Of a stretch of 64,000 nucleotides of DNA, positions 40,406 to 49,189 are shown in pieces. The notes beneath the pieces are model-generated. The model did no database searches. It was given only the letters and a program-made list of their open reading frames with translations, and had not been told where the DNA came from. How positions within the stretch are numbered: position 1 is the first letter of the stretch; each line of letters opens with the position of its first letter. Made by a program: the position numbers and the translations under genes. The stretch lies in the NCBI RefSeq assembly GCF_018141185.1, contig NZ_CP058560.1, forward strand, positions 1,879,501-1,943,500. The letters run 5' to 3'. Origin of the DNA: Methanobacterium alkalithermotolerans (lineage in GTDB: Archaea; Methanobacteriota; Methanobacteria; Methanobacteriales; Methanobacteriaceae).

Positions 40406-40524
40406 ATTTATAATCCAAACAAACCCCTATAATGTATTTATTTAACAAAGGATAAGGTATTAAGAATCATTAGTGAAGAATAAACTCTTCATGGTCTTTT
40501 TAAAAGAATTTAGGGGTGAATTAT

Positions 40525-41004
40525 ATGCAGCAAAAACAGGGTTCTTTGATTTTAATATTACTGGGAATTATTATATTGGCTTTTCCAGTTATAGGAGTTA
40601 TACCCTTTAGTTTTTTAACAGGAGTAATAGTGTCACTTTTAGGTGCCGGCCTGCTGGTGGGTGGAATAATAATGCTAAGAGAAAAGGTGGGCTGGGCAAT
40701 AGTAGGGATAATCTCTGGAATTTTAGTCCTGATTCTAGGTATTGGATTCATAGTCAATCCCTCACTTTTTAGCTTTGTGGCTTCTTTATTTGTAATTTTA
40801 GCCGGGCTCATGTTTATTGCAGCAGGAATTGCCACCATCGCCGGTATTATAGATGGAGATAACCGAGCAGGAATAGTCACTTTAGTTATTGGTATAATCT
40901 ACCTGATTATTGGCTCCTGGATAGCTGATCCTGAACTTCTAGGTACTCTAATTGGAATATGGCTTTTAATCACTGGATTTATAATGCTGTTTAGAAATAA
41001 CTAA
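40525..41004 (+). CDS. DUF308 (HdeD-like) membrane protein 2
   Basis: A 159-residue member from ATG 40525, which has AGGGGTGA at the right distance; the open frame reaches a GTG at 40516 inside that ribosome site. Six hydrophobic segments, with GSLILILLGIIILAFPVIGV at the start. It is the most divergent of the three copies. 119 bases separate it from the first copy, so it may have its own promoter. Confidence 0.87.
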   Translation: MQQKQGSLILILLGIIILAFPVIGVIPFSFLTGVIVSLLGAGLLVGGIIMLREKVGWAIVGIISGILVLILGIGFIVNPSLFSFVASLFVILAGLMFIAAGIATIAGIIDGDNRAGIVTLVIGIIYLIIGSWIADPELLGTLIGIWLLITGFIMLFRNN

Positions 41005-41062
41005 TCCCCTTAAAAACTTTTTTTTATAGATAGTGGGGAGATAATCATAAGGAGAATTCATA

Positions 41063-41578
41063 ATGAAAGAATCAAAAAATGTTCTAGTGGGTATTTTAGC
41101 AATATTATTAGGTTTAATTGTAATTTTATTTCCATTAATCAGTGTTTTTACAATTAATGTTATTTTAGGGGTGGGAATAATATTTTTAGGTATCTGGATT
41201 ATAATTCAGGGCTTAAAATCAGGAAGTATAGCTGCGGGAATTGCCACCCTGCTACTGGCCATTTTTGCCATAATGATGGGAATAGTATTTATTGCTGATA
41301 TTAAAGCCTTTGAATTTTTTACCTTCTTTGCATTATATGTGGTGGGATTTTTTATTATACTGGCCGGATTCACAGCACTGCTTTCTGGAAAGGGAATTAA
41401 AGAGAAATCTATAGGAGCTTCAGGTATTATAATTGGGATAGTACTGATTTTTATAGGATCTTATATGGATAATCCCTTAGTATTAGCAGCCATAATGGGG
41501 GCTTTCTTGATAATAGCCGGCATAATGGAAATATTTGATCTATTTAGTGCTAACGAAATTAAAGAGCTAAAAGAATAA
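41063..41578 (+). CDS. DUF308 (HdeD-like) membrane protein 3
   Basis: A 171-residue member with the same six-helix plan. It resembles copy 1 most, especially in the first 40 residues and the IIIGIVLIFIGSYMDNPLVLAAIMG segment. It ends with an acidic tail (FSANEIKELKE). A hairpin terminator follows immediately. Confidence 0.87.
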   Translation: MKESKNVLVGILAILLGLIVILFPLISVFTINVILGVGIIFLGIWIIIQGLKSGSIAAGIATLLLAIFAIMMGIVFIADIKAFEFFTFFALYVVGFFIILAGFTALLSGKGIKEKSIGASGIIIGIVLIFIGSYMDNPLVLAAIMGAFLIIAGIMEIFDLFSANEIKELKE

Positions 41579-41584
41579 TAAAAT

Positions 41585-41622
41585 GAATGTTTTTATTTAA
41601 AACATTCTTCATTTCTTTTTAT
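41585..41622 (+). terminator. Hairpin terminator after the DUF308 cluster
   Basis: Perfect 9-bp arms GAATGTTTT and AAAACATTC (41585-41593, 41599-41607) with loop TATTT, then a T-rich tail. It begins seven bases after the stop codon. Confidence 0.8.
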
Positions 41623-41863
41623 AACCCGGTATTTATTATAAATTTTAAATTCTAGTTTTTATCAGTTTTTACAATTGAAGTTTTTAGATAATTAGCATAA
41701 TAGGTAATATCTATTTTTGAATATGATCTAAAATTGATTTTGCCAGATTAATAGTTAAATCCGATCAATTAAAAATGAAACCTCAAAAAATAGTAGCAAC
41801 AATTAATTTTATATACTGCTGAAATATATTATTGTGAATAAATGTTTGATTTAAGGTTTTATT

Positions 41864-42997
41864 ATGGATAATGCATCTTTACATATCAATAACGACCCCT
41901 ACTTTAAAAATTTCATTAAAAGAAGAAACGTCTCTTCAGCAACTGAAATAGTATATTCTGGAAGGTTAAGAGCATTTTGTGAGTTTTTAGGTAAAAATCC
42001 TTCTGAATTAATTAAAGAAGCCCAGAAAGAAAGGAGTAAGAACTTAGATAAGTATCTTCAGGATTACATAGAAAACTTAAAAAAAAGTGGTAAATCCTCC
42101 AATACTATTATAAACCGCTTAGATACTGTTAAAGCCTTTTATAAAGAGTACGATATTGACACGGATTTTATAAATGGTATCATACGGCCTGGAACAGATA
42201 AACTGGTTCCTGACGAAATTGTATCTCCAGATCAGATTAAAGAAGCATTACAATTAAGCAGTTTAAGAGATAAGGCTATTATTTTACTGCATACATCTTC
42301 CGGGATGGAAGCTACTGAATTAAGAAATTTAACTTATGGCGATTTTATTAATTCCATTAGAGAATATCTTGATTTAAAACAGGAAGACGAATTTAAAGTT
42401 AGATACATTGCAGATGAACTGTGTAAAAGGAATGAAACCATAGGCACCTGGAAAATAAAAAAATACAGAACCGGAAGGAATTATGTTACTTTCAATACTC
42501 CTGAATGCACCCGAGCCATTTTAAGTTATTTAATTGATAGAAACCGTAAAAATAAACCTGTAAAATCATTAAATGATCCACTTTTTGTTAATTCCAGCAA
42601 TAATGCACTTAATGTTTCTGCTCATGGCTCTATTTTTAAACGTGTAAATGATCGGGCTAATTTTGGATATATAACTGAAAAAAGAAGATTTTTTTCTTCC
42701 ACCATGCTCCGCAAATATTTTAAAACAAAATTATATGAATCTGGAGCAGATGATACTCTGATAAAGACTATTTTGGGCCAGAAGCTGGATGAGGATATCA
42801 ATTACTCTGATTCTGAAATTGAAGACCTTAAAAATAAATATAGACATGCACTGGCTAATTTATCCCTGGAAGAACCTGAAATAGAGCATGTAACTCCAGA
42901 AGGATATAAAAATCTTCTTAAAAAACTTGATGAGAAAGATAAAGAACTGAAGAAAATTAAAACCCATCTGGAATACATTAAAGAAATTATTGAATGA
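41864..42997 (+). CDS. Tyrosine recombinase / integrase
   Basis: A 377-residue phage-integrase-type protein. The N-terminal SAM-like core-binding part runs to about residue 115 (ATEIVYSGRLRAFCEFLG, SSNTIINRLDTVKAFY). The catalytic part shows the first arginine in GMEATELRNLTY, the second in STMLRKYFKTKL and a tyrosine candidate in DINYSDSEI. The usual histidines are Thr before MLR and Gln in ILGQ, so it departs from XerD. The tail is a predicted coiled coil. No attachment site or prophage is adjacent. Confidence 0.82.
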   Translation: MDNASLHINNDPYFKNFIKRRNVSSATEIVYSGRLRAFCEFLGKNPSELIKEAQKERSKNLDKYLQDYIENLKKSGKSSNTIINRLDTVKAFYKEYDIDTDFINGIIRPGTDKLVPDEIVSPDQIKEALQLSSLRDKAIILLHTSSGMEATELRNLTYGDFINSIREYLDLKQEDEFKVRYIADELCKRNETIGTWKIKKYRTGRNYVTFNTPECTRAILSYLIDRNRKNKPVKSLNDPLFVNSSNNALNVSAHGSIFKRVNDRANFGYITEKRRFFSSTMLRKYFKTKLYESGADDTLIKTILGQKLDEDINYSDSEIEDLKNKYRHALANLSLEEPEIEHVTPEGYKNLLKKLDEKDKELKKIKTHLEYIKEIIE

Positions 42998-43207
42998 TAA
43001 TAAGTAATTTGACAATGCTTTCACTTATTAAATCTCTTAATATTCCCTCCCTTCTTCTATTTTAATTTAATACTAAACTTTACTATTATCCTGTAATTAA
43101 AAATATTTCTATTTTATAAGTTTTTACTCTTCATCTGCTCTCCCATAACTTAGACCCACACCCCTATCATAATATCTCACCAGGCACCTGTAAAGGAATT
43201 GATAAAA

Positions 43208-43561
43208 ATGAGAACTGAAGAAGCCAAAGTTACCCTGGGTGTAGAGGAAGTAAAACTGATTGACAAAAAATTGAGAACCAAAATAATTAAGATAGAAAAG
43301 CCTTTGATTATCCTGGAGGAGAAAACCATTTTTTCTACAGGACATAAGGTGAAGGTGGTGGATGCGGATGACTTTGAAAAACTGGGAAAAATAATTAAAG
43401 ATTTCCGGGAGGATAAAAAAACTCTTATTCAGCAGTTAACCATTATGGAGGATATTTTAGAGGATAAAAAGAATTATATTCACCAGCTGGAAATTGAAAA
43501 GGAGAGATTAAAAGAAACAACCTCTGGTGGGAGATTAGGGAGGATAAAAAATATACTGTAG
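43208..43561 (+). CDS. Coiled-coil protein, function unknown
   Basis: A 117-residue protein from ATG 43208. The first half is beta-like (VTLGVEEVKLIDKKLRTKIIKI, then GHKVKVVDADDF); the second is a long charged coiled coil (IIKDFREDKKTLIQQLTIMEDIL). The frame extends to a TTG at 43199, too near the AAAGGA ribosome site. A 36-residue ORF follows 21 bases later and may form an operon with it. Confidence 0.6.
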   Translation: MRTEEAKVTLGVEEVKLIDKKLRTKIIKIEKPLIILEEKTIFSTGHKVKVVDADDFEKLGKIIKDFREDKKTLIQQLTIMEDILEDKKNYIHQLEIEKERLKETTSGGRLGRIKNIL

Positions 43562-43582
43562 CACCGGGGGTTAGTGGTTAAT

Positions 43583-43693
43583 ATGGACAAGCTGGATGAT
43601 TTTAAAAAATGGCTAAAAAAATCAGATCCTGTTGATCTAGATTATATATTATCCCTGATTGAAGCCTATGAATCAGAAAAAGATGATAATTGA
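43583..43693 (+). CDS. 36-residue small acidic protein
   Basis: A short ORF (MDKLDDFKKWLKKSDPVDLD start), highly charged and probably two helices. It begins 21 bases after the stop of the coiled-coil gene. It is a candidate small protein; I recognise no family. Confidence 0.45.
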   Translation: MDKLDDFKKWLKKSDPVDLDYILSLIEAYESEKDDN

Positions 43694-43893
43694 AAATTAT
43701 ATTATTAATATTCTTCCCATTTAATTATAGGTAATCTAAAAGGGGTAACTAAGCATATATTAGCACTTGACTAATAGATAAACTTCAATTTATATTATTT
43801 TTAAGTTTTTATAATTGGTAAAAATTTTACTAATTTTAGTTTTTTTTTTGGGGATATTAAATAAATGAAATAAAAAAAATATTGTGAGGAACT

Positions 43894-43937
43894 AAAAAAT
43901 AAAAAAATTATTTTCCCCTGAAATTAAGGGAAAATAA
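43894..43937 (-). terminator. Intrinsic terminator of lonA
   Basis: On the minus strand a perfect 10-bp stem, TTATTTTCCC with GGGAAAATAA (43908-43917, 43928-43937), is followed by a run of seven T and then more T. It is 9 bases beyond the stop of the protease gene. Confidence 0.85.
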
Positions 43938-43946
43938 CTTAAAGAT

Positions 43947-46325
43947 TTATGCTCCTGCCCCTCCTGCCAGGGAGTTATTACCCATTTCCATGAATAATGG
44001 TTTGGGAAGATCCAGGCCCAGGGTTTCTTTCAAGACATCTTCCACCGTTTCCACGAGGAGGAACTCCATTTCAGATTTAACGTCTTCTGGCACATCATCC
44101 AGGTCCTTTTCATTATCCTGTGGCAGGATAACCTTTTTTATTCCGGCGCGATGAGCTGCCAGTACCTTTTCTTTTATTCCACCTACGGGTAAAACTGCAC
44201 CCCGCAGGGATATTTCACCGGTCATGGCCAGTTCAGGATCCACTTCATGCCCGGTTACCAGTGAAGCAATGGTAGTTAAAAGAGCCACACCGGCAGATGG
44301 TCCATCCTTGGGAATGGATCCAGATGGTACATGGATGTGCAGATCTTTTTTATCAAATTCCACCTGCTTCAAATTGAAGGCCAGTCTGGATCGAATCAGA
44401 CTCTGGGATATCTTGGCAGATTCCTTCATTACATCACCTAATTGTCCGGTGAGCATTAGCTTACCTGTTCCGGGCATGAAGGCTCCTTCAATAAAGAGGA
44501 TGTCTCCACCAACAGGAGTCCAGGCCAGTCCGGTTACTACTCCTGGAGGATTATTTTCACTTATGCGATCATGGCGGGTTATTTCATGGCCCAGGAGATC
44601 ATATAACATGTCTTCTTTAACCACGTAGGGTAGTTCCACCTTACCCAGCACAATCTTTTCTGAGGCCACCCGGGCTACTGCAGATAGCTGGCGTTTAACT
44701 CCTCTTACTCCGGCTTCCCTGGTGTATTTTTCAATGATGGTTTCCAGGGCCTGATCATCTATCTGCAGCTGGGTTTCATCCAGTCCGTGATCTTCTAAGA
44801 CCTCCTTAATTAAGTGGTACTTGGCTATATGGAATTTTTCATGGCTGGTGTAGCTACCGATTTCTATAATTTCCATACGGTCTCTTAAAGGCCCGGGTAT
44901 ATCTCGCAGGGAGTTGGCAGTGGCTATGAAGAACACATCAGATAAATCATAGGGTACTTCCAGGTAGTGGTCAGAGAAGCTATCATTTTGTTCTGGATCC
45001 AGTACTTCTAAAAGGGCGCTGGCTGGATCTCCATTATATGACTCTCTTATTTTATCCACTTCATCCAGTATGAACACCGGGTTTACTTCACCGGCCCGTT
45101 TCATCCCCTGGATGATTCTACCAGGTAAGGCACCCAGATAGGTTCGGCGGTGACCTCTTATTTCAGATTCATCTTTTACCCCACCCAGACTGATTCTAAC
45201 GTACTTGCGGCCTAAAGCCTCAGCTATACTTTTACCCAGGCTGGTTTTACCAGTTCCTGGAGGCCCTACCAGTAATAGAATGGATCCCTGTTTGTTTTTC
45301 TTGAGCTTCATTACGGTTAGGTGCTGTATTATACGGTCTTTTACTTTATCCAGTCCGTAGTGCTGTTCATTTAATAATTCCCGGGCAGCTTCAATATCAA
45401 TATCTTTGGCATCAGTTTTGCCCCAGGGTAAGCTGGTTAGTAAATCCAGGTAGTTTCTAATTACATTTTCTTCAGAACTGTGCGGTCCCTGGCGGTCCAA
45501 TTTATTAACTTCTTCCAGGGCTACTTCTCTTACTTCCGGAGGCATCTGGGATTCTTCAATCATCTCCCGGTAATCTTTTCTACCGGAACCCCCTTCTGAA
45601 TCATTTAATTCTTCCTGAATAGCCTTCAACTGTTCTTTGAGCATATTTTCCCGATGTTTTTTGTTCATTTCATCATTGAACTTGGCAGCCATTTCCATCT
45701 GGAATTGTATGGATTCTTTCTGCTCAATTAGAATATCCAGAAACTTTAAACTTCTTTTCTTCAAGGAACGTATTTCCAAAAATTCCTGTTGCTCTTCCAG
45801 GTTTAATCTTACATAGGGGAATACAAATGCAATTACCTGGGCAATATCCTTGAATTTATTAACCTGTTCTACATACCCTTTTGAACCTTTAAAGTTTTTA
45901 CTTATCTCTGCCACCAGACCTCTTACATACTTTAAGATTTCTGCATGGTTTTCTGTGTCCAGATCGTTAATATCCGGGATTAATTCATAGGTGGCTTTAT
46001 AATCTGCTTCATCAGGGATAAGCTCTTTTACTTTAACCCTTTCTATTATTTCCACACTTAATTGATAGAAATCTCTCATCTCTTTTATGTTTTTAACCTT
46101 GATTAAGGTCCCTATCTGGTAAAAATCAGATTCTATATATAACCCGTTACTATTGGACTCTTTTACTGCCAATGCAATTCCATAAAAATCATCTTTGGCA
46201 ACCCGGGAATATATTTCACTACCTGTGGTTTTCCCAATTTTTAATTTCATATTATTTTCAGGCAATAATATGGTATCAGGTATAACTACTACGGGCAATT
46301 CTTTATTGAGGTTCATTTCTTTCAT
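43947..46325 (-). CDS. lon: Bacterial-type ATP-dependent protease LonA
   Basis: A 792-residue soluble Lon protease. It has the N-terminal LAN substrate domain (to about 200), a coiled coil, an AAA+ module (LVGPPGTGKTSLGKSIAEALGRKYVRISLGGV, FILDEVDKIRE) and the serine-lysine protease domain with Ser677 in DGPSAGVAL and Lys720 in GGIKEKVLAA. There are no membrane helices inside the AAA+ module, so this is LonA, not the membrane-bound LonB usual for archaea. It was probably acquired from bacteria. It is the last gene before a strong terminator. Confidence 0.97.
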   Translation of the reverse strand: MKEMNLNKELPVVVIPDTILLPENNMKLKIGKTTGSEIYSRVAKDDFYGIALAVKESNSNGLYIESDFYQIGTLIKVKNIKEMRDFYQLSVEIIERVKVKELIPDEADYKATYELIPDINDLDTENHAEILKYVRGLVAEISKNFKGSKGYVEQVNKFKDIAQVIAFVFPYVRLNLEEQQEFLEIRSLKKRSLKFLDILIEQKESIQFQMEMAAKFNDEMNKKHRENMLKEQLKAIQEELNDSEGGSGRKDYREMIEESQMPPEVREVALEEVNKLDRQGPHSSEENVIRNYLDLLTSLPWGKTDAKDIDIEAARELLNEQHYGLDKVKDRIIQHLTVMKLKKNKQGSILLLVGPPGTGKTSLGKSIAEALGRKYVRISLGGVKDESEIRGHRRTYLGALPGRIIQGMKRAGEVNPVFILDEVDKIRESYNGDPASALLEVLDPEQNDSFSDHYLEVPYDLSDVFFIATANSLRDIPGPLRDRMEIIEIGSYTSHEKFHIAKYHLIKEVLEDHGLDETQLQIDDQALETIIEKYTREAGVRGVKRQLSAVARVASEKIVLGKVELPYVVKEDMLYDLLGHEITRHDRISENNPPGVVTGLAWTPVGGDILFIEGAFMPGTGKLMLTGQLGDVMKESAKISQSLIRSRLAFNLKQVEFDKKDLHIHVPSGSIPKDGPSAGVALLTTIASLVTGHEVDPELAMTGEISLRGAVLPVGGIKEKVLAAHRAGIKKVILPQDNEKDLDDVPEDVKSEMEFLLVETVEDVLKETLGLDLPKPLFMEMGNNSLAGGAGA

Positions 46326-46479
46326 TATATCACACCAATGGATAGGATACTGATTGCAGGGCCCATTAAATTGGGATTATACAATTCATATTCTATTTAT
46401 CTGCTTTTCCTACCGTGGTCAGGATCAGTATGCTTCTTAAAAATTCTTTTTTTTTAGATTCAGTCAAGGACTATTCTAC

Positions 46480-46818
46480 TTATTCTAAATCACTGCACTT
46501 GGACAAAACACATTCAAATAAAAAATCAATCTTTTTTTTATGTTTTATAAGTGCTCTCTGGTTGAAGGTATAGTAGATGTGGTTTCCCTTTTTTTTAGCA
46601 TCCAGTATTTTAGCAGTTTTAAGTACTTTCAAATGCTGTGATGCTGCAGGTTGGGTTAACTCCATCATCTGTGCTATTTCACTAACACTGATTTTTTCTA
46701 TTTCACTAGAGGAGAGGGAATAAATTAATAACAGCCGGTTAATATTTCCCAGTGCTTTGAATAGCTCTTCTAATTCTTGAGATATATCCGAACTATATTC
46801 AGAATTTATCCTCAACAT
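46480..46818 (-). CDS. ArsR-family regulator
   Basis: A 112-residue winged-helix protein. ISQELEELFKALGNINRLLLIYSLSS is the usual dimer and first helix; SVSEIAQMMELTQPAASQHLKVLKTAKIL holds the recognition helix; KKGNHIYYTF the wing. There is no obvious metal-binding cysteine pair in helix 3, so the signal is unknown. A 26-bp perfect palindrome overlaps its promoter, which points to self-repression. It lies 154 bases upstream of lon on the same strand and may control it. Confidence 0.88.
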   Translation of the reverse strand: MLRINSEYSSDISQELEELFKALGNINRLLLIYSLSSSEIEKISVSEIAQMMELTQPAASQHLKVLKTAKILDAKKKGNHIYYTFNQRALIKHKKKIDFLFECVLSKCSDLE

Positions 46819-46826
46819 ATTCCATT

Positions 46827-46852
46827 AGTATATAAGTATATACTTATATACT
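46827..46852. promoter_or_regulatory. 26-bp perfect palindrome at the arsR promoter
   Basis: The half-site reads AGTATATAAGTAT and its complement follows with no spacer. It is eight bases before the arsR ATG and covers the likely TATA box, so bound ArsR would block TBP. The message would then be nearly leaderless. Confidence 0.75.
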
Positions 46853-47027
46853 TATCGGTTCGCTGGAGAAAAACCTTTTTATAAAATGTCATTAATAACC
46901 CTAAAACTAATTTAACAAATTATAACTTAATTTATAAATAATCAGGACTACTAAATCTCTCAGTTAACTAAATTAAACTATTTAATACTAATTTTCAGTG
47001 TTAGATATCTGATTAAATTTTCTAAAA

Positions 47028-47561
47028 TTATATTTTTTTTAGAATATCTCCTGGGCGCAGTACACTAAGGCCGGTGTTTTCCCCTACTACTTCCAGCTGA
47101 ACTACCCAGTCGGGATCATTTTCATCAATTATCCCATTTAATTTTTCCACTAGCTCTGTTGAAACCATCTCTATTACATCTTGAGGAGAGTTAATATATT
47201 TCCTCCCTCTTAAATCACATATCACTCGAAAAGAGTTTTCTGGACTCAATTTTTCACCAGCCAGAAGCAATATTTTCTCTAAAATAGTATCCAATCTGGT
47301 TCTAACCACGGCTTCTATAGGAACTACCTTGGATATAACAGTGGTAGGGCTTTTTCTTACTAAATCAACTGCCTGATAGGGATCCATATTCAAATCAATT
47401 AAAATTACATTAGGAAATCCTGATTCTTTAAAATTCAACTCTCTCTCCTGGGCCTGGAGCGCCATTGACATTTCTTCTTGACCTAAAAATTCTTCCCCGG
47501 CAATGGCATCCTTCTGTCCCTGAAGGGTTATAAGTAAGTTGAATATTTCTGTTGGCTTTAT
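47028..47561 (-). CDS. THUMP-domain protein, probable non-standard start
   Basis: An RNA-binding THUMP protein. NVILIDLNMDPYQAVDLVRKSPTTVISKVVPIEAVV and SFRVICDLRGRKYINSPQDVIEMVSTELVEK...WVVQLEVVG are the domain. The first ATG (47471) leaves 147 residues, but the frame extends 30 more codons with a natural-looking sequence (PTEIFNLLITLQGQKDAIAG). The only ribosome site, AGGGGGTG, stands six bases ahead of an ATA codon at 47561, with a stop codon just upstream. The real start may be ATA, unless the sequence has an error. Such proteins occur with RNA modification enzymes. Confidence 0.7.
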   Translation of the reverse strand: MKPTEIFNLLITLQGQKDAIAGEEFLGQEEMSMALQAQERELNFKESGFPNVILIDLNMDPYQAVDLVRKSPTTVISKVVPIEAVVRTRLDTILEKILLLAGEKLSPENSFRVICDLRGRKYINSPQDVIEMVSTELVEKLNGIIDENDPDWVVQLEVVGENTGLSVLRPGDILKKI

Positions 47562-47716
47562 TAGCCCACCCCCTTATAATATATTATGTGGCGAAATGAT
47601 ATTAAAATTATTTATTAAATTATTGGCCATATCCTGCTAGATTGGTAGAAAAGTCTATTTATGCAAATAACATATAACTTGTTGGGGGATAAGTATCCTA
47701 ATCCAGGAGTGGTTAA

Positions 47717-49051
47717 ATGGATTATTATCACGATGACACAATGAAGAAACTATTTGAATTACTTACTCAACCTAAATCAATGGATGATATGGATTTATCT
47801 TCTAGTTTTATAAAGCATCTGGTCTTAAAGGTCCTGGCGACCCATGGTAATATTAAGGTAAGCAGAATAATTGAAATAACCGGTATACATGTTGATATAT
47901 TAGAGGTCATCCTCCGGGAAATGGAAAAAGAAGATTTATGTGCTGCTATTAGTGGAGGTTTCCTTTTTCCCAGTGTGGAATTTACTATAAAAAAGGTGGG
48001 CCGCAAACAGGCTTCTAAACTTATGGGTGAAAACCCTTATGTGGGTATGGCTCCGGTAACCTATGATTATTATTTCAATGTAATGAAAGCCCAAATAAAG
48101 GGCAGGTTTCCCTTACAAATACCAAAAGATGTGATAGAAAAAACATTTAAGGATGTAGTTGGAAACGAAGATGCCAAAAAAACCCTGGTGGAGTCGGCTA
48201 TTGGAGGTAAAGGTTTATTTATTTATGGATTACCTGGAACAGGTAAAACATTCCTTACCAGCAAAATGTCAGATTTATTACCTCCTTTAATTATTCCGCG
48301 CTATATTGAGTTTTCAGATCAGATCATTCAACTTTACGACCCTGATTTCCATAGAGAAGCTCCAGAACAACCTGAAGATCCCCGGTGGGTTAAAATTTAC
48401 GCACCCTTTGTTTTCACCGGTTCTGAATTAAGCACCCAAAAACTGGAAACCAACTACGATCCTAATAAAGGTGTATATGAGACCTCTCCCATTATAAAGG
48501 CTAATGGTGGAGTTTTATTACTGGATGATTTAGGAAGACAAAAAGAAGACCATAATGCTCTTTTAAACCGTTTAATTGTCCCTATGGAAAACAATAAGGA
48601 CCTTATATATATTAAAGGTGCTCCGATTATAGTCCACTCTCATTTTATACCTGCTTTTTCAACTAACCTGGATATAACTATCATGGATGAAGCCCATCTT
48701 AGAAGAGCTCCTTTACATGTACTTTTAGAAAATCCATCAATTGAAGATATTTTAAAGGTATTTAAAAAGAATCTGGATGAAATGGGAGAGAAATATGATC
48801 CCGTTATTATGGAACAATACAAAATGGTATATCTACCTCCTAGTCAAGGTGGTGAAGGCCTGCAACCTACCTTTGCCCATGCCCGGGATTTAGCTCAAAT
48901 AGCACAGGCCATACGCATTAGAAAAGGAGAAGATATAATCACCAGGGAGACCATGGAAAATGCTTTGCAACAACATGTACTTATTGCACTGCAAAGAAGA
49001 TTTACTCCCACCCTTTTTGATAGAATCATCCGTAAAAAAAGAAAGGAATGA
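47717..49051 (+). CDS. AAA+ ATPase with N-terminal winged helix
   Basis: A 444-residue protein. An N-terminal winged-helix-like part (SSSFIKHLVLKVLATHGNIKVSRIIEITGIHVDILEVILREME) leads into an AAA+ module with GLPGTGKTFLTSKM (Walker A), VLLLDDLGRQ (Walker B), and sensor-like FSTNLDITIMDEAHLRR. The C-terminal lid is helical. Similar proteins in bacteria and archaea lack an assigned function. It stands alone, with a TATA-like region before it. Confidence 0.85.
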   Translation: MDYYHDDTMKKLFELLTQPKSMDDMDLSSSFIKHLVLKVLATHGNIKVSRIIEITGIHVDILEVILREMEKEDLCAAISGGFLFPSVEFTIKKVGRKQASKLMGENPYVGMAPVTYDYYFNVMKAQIKGRFPLQIPKDVIEKTFKDVVGNEDAKKTLVESAIGGKGLFIYGLPGTGKTFLTSKMSDLLPPLIIPRYIEFSDQIIQLYDPDFHREAPEQPEDPRWVKIYAPFVFTGSELSTQKLETNYDPNKGVYETSPIIKANGGVLLLDDLGRQKEDHNALLNRLIVPMENNKDLIYIKGAPIIVHSHFIPAFSTNLDITIMDEAHLRRAPLHVLLENPSIEDILKVFKKNLDEMGEKYDPVIMEQYKMVYLPPSQGGEGLQPTFAHARDLAQIAQAIRIRKGEDIITRETMENALQQHVLIALQRRFTPTLFDRIIRKKRKE

Positions 49052-49189
49052 GTTTCAACTTATAATAATATCTTTAATAAAATAATAGTATTAAGATTTA
49101 AATAATTTTAAAAATAAATTTTTTAGGGAAAAGCTTTTATTATCTCTACTTTAATATATGAGAGGCAACAAGATAAGGAGATTATAACA

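Noticed and set aside
41864..43000. A prophage or integrative element beside the tyrosine recombinase
   Set aside because: No phage structural genes, tRNA attachment site or flanking direct repeats are visible nearby; the recombinase stands alone.
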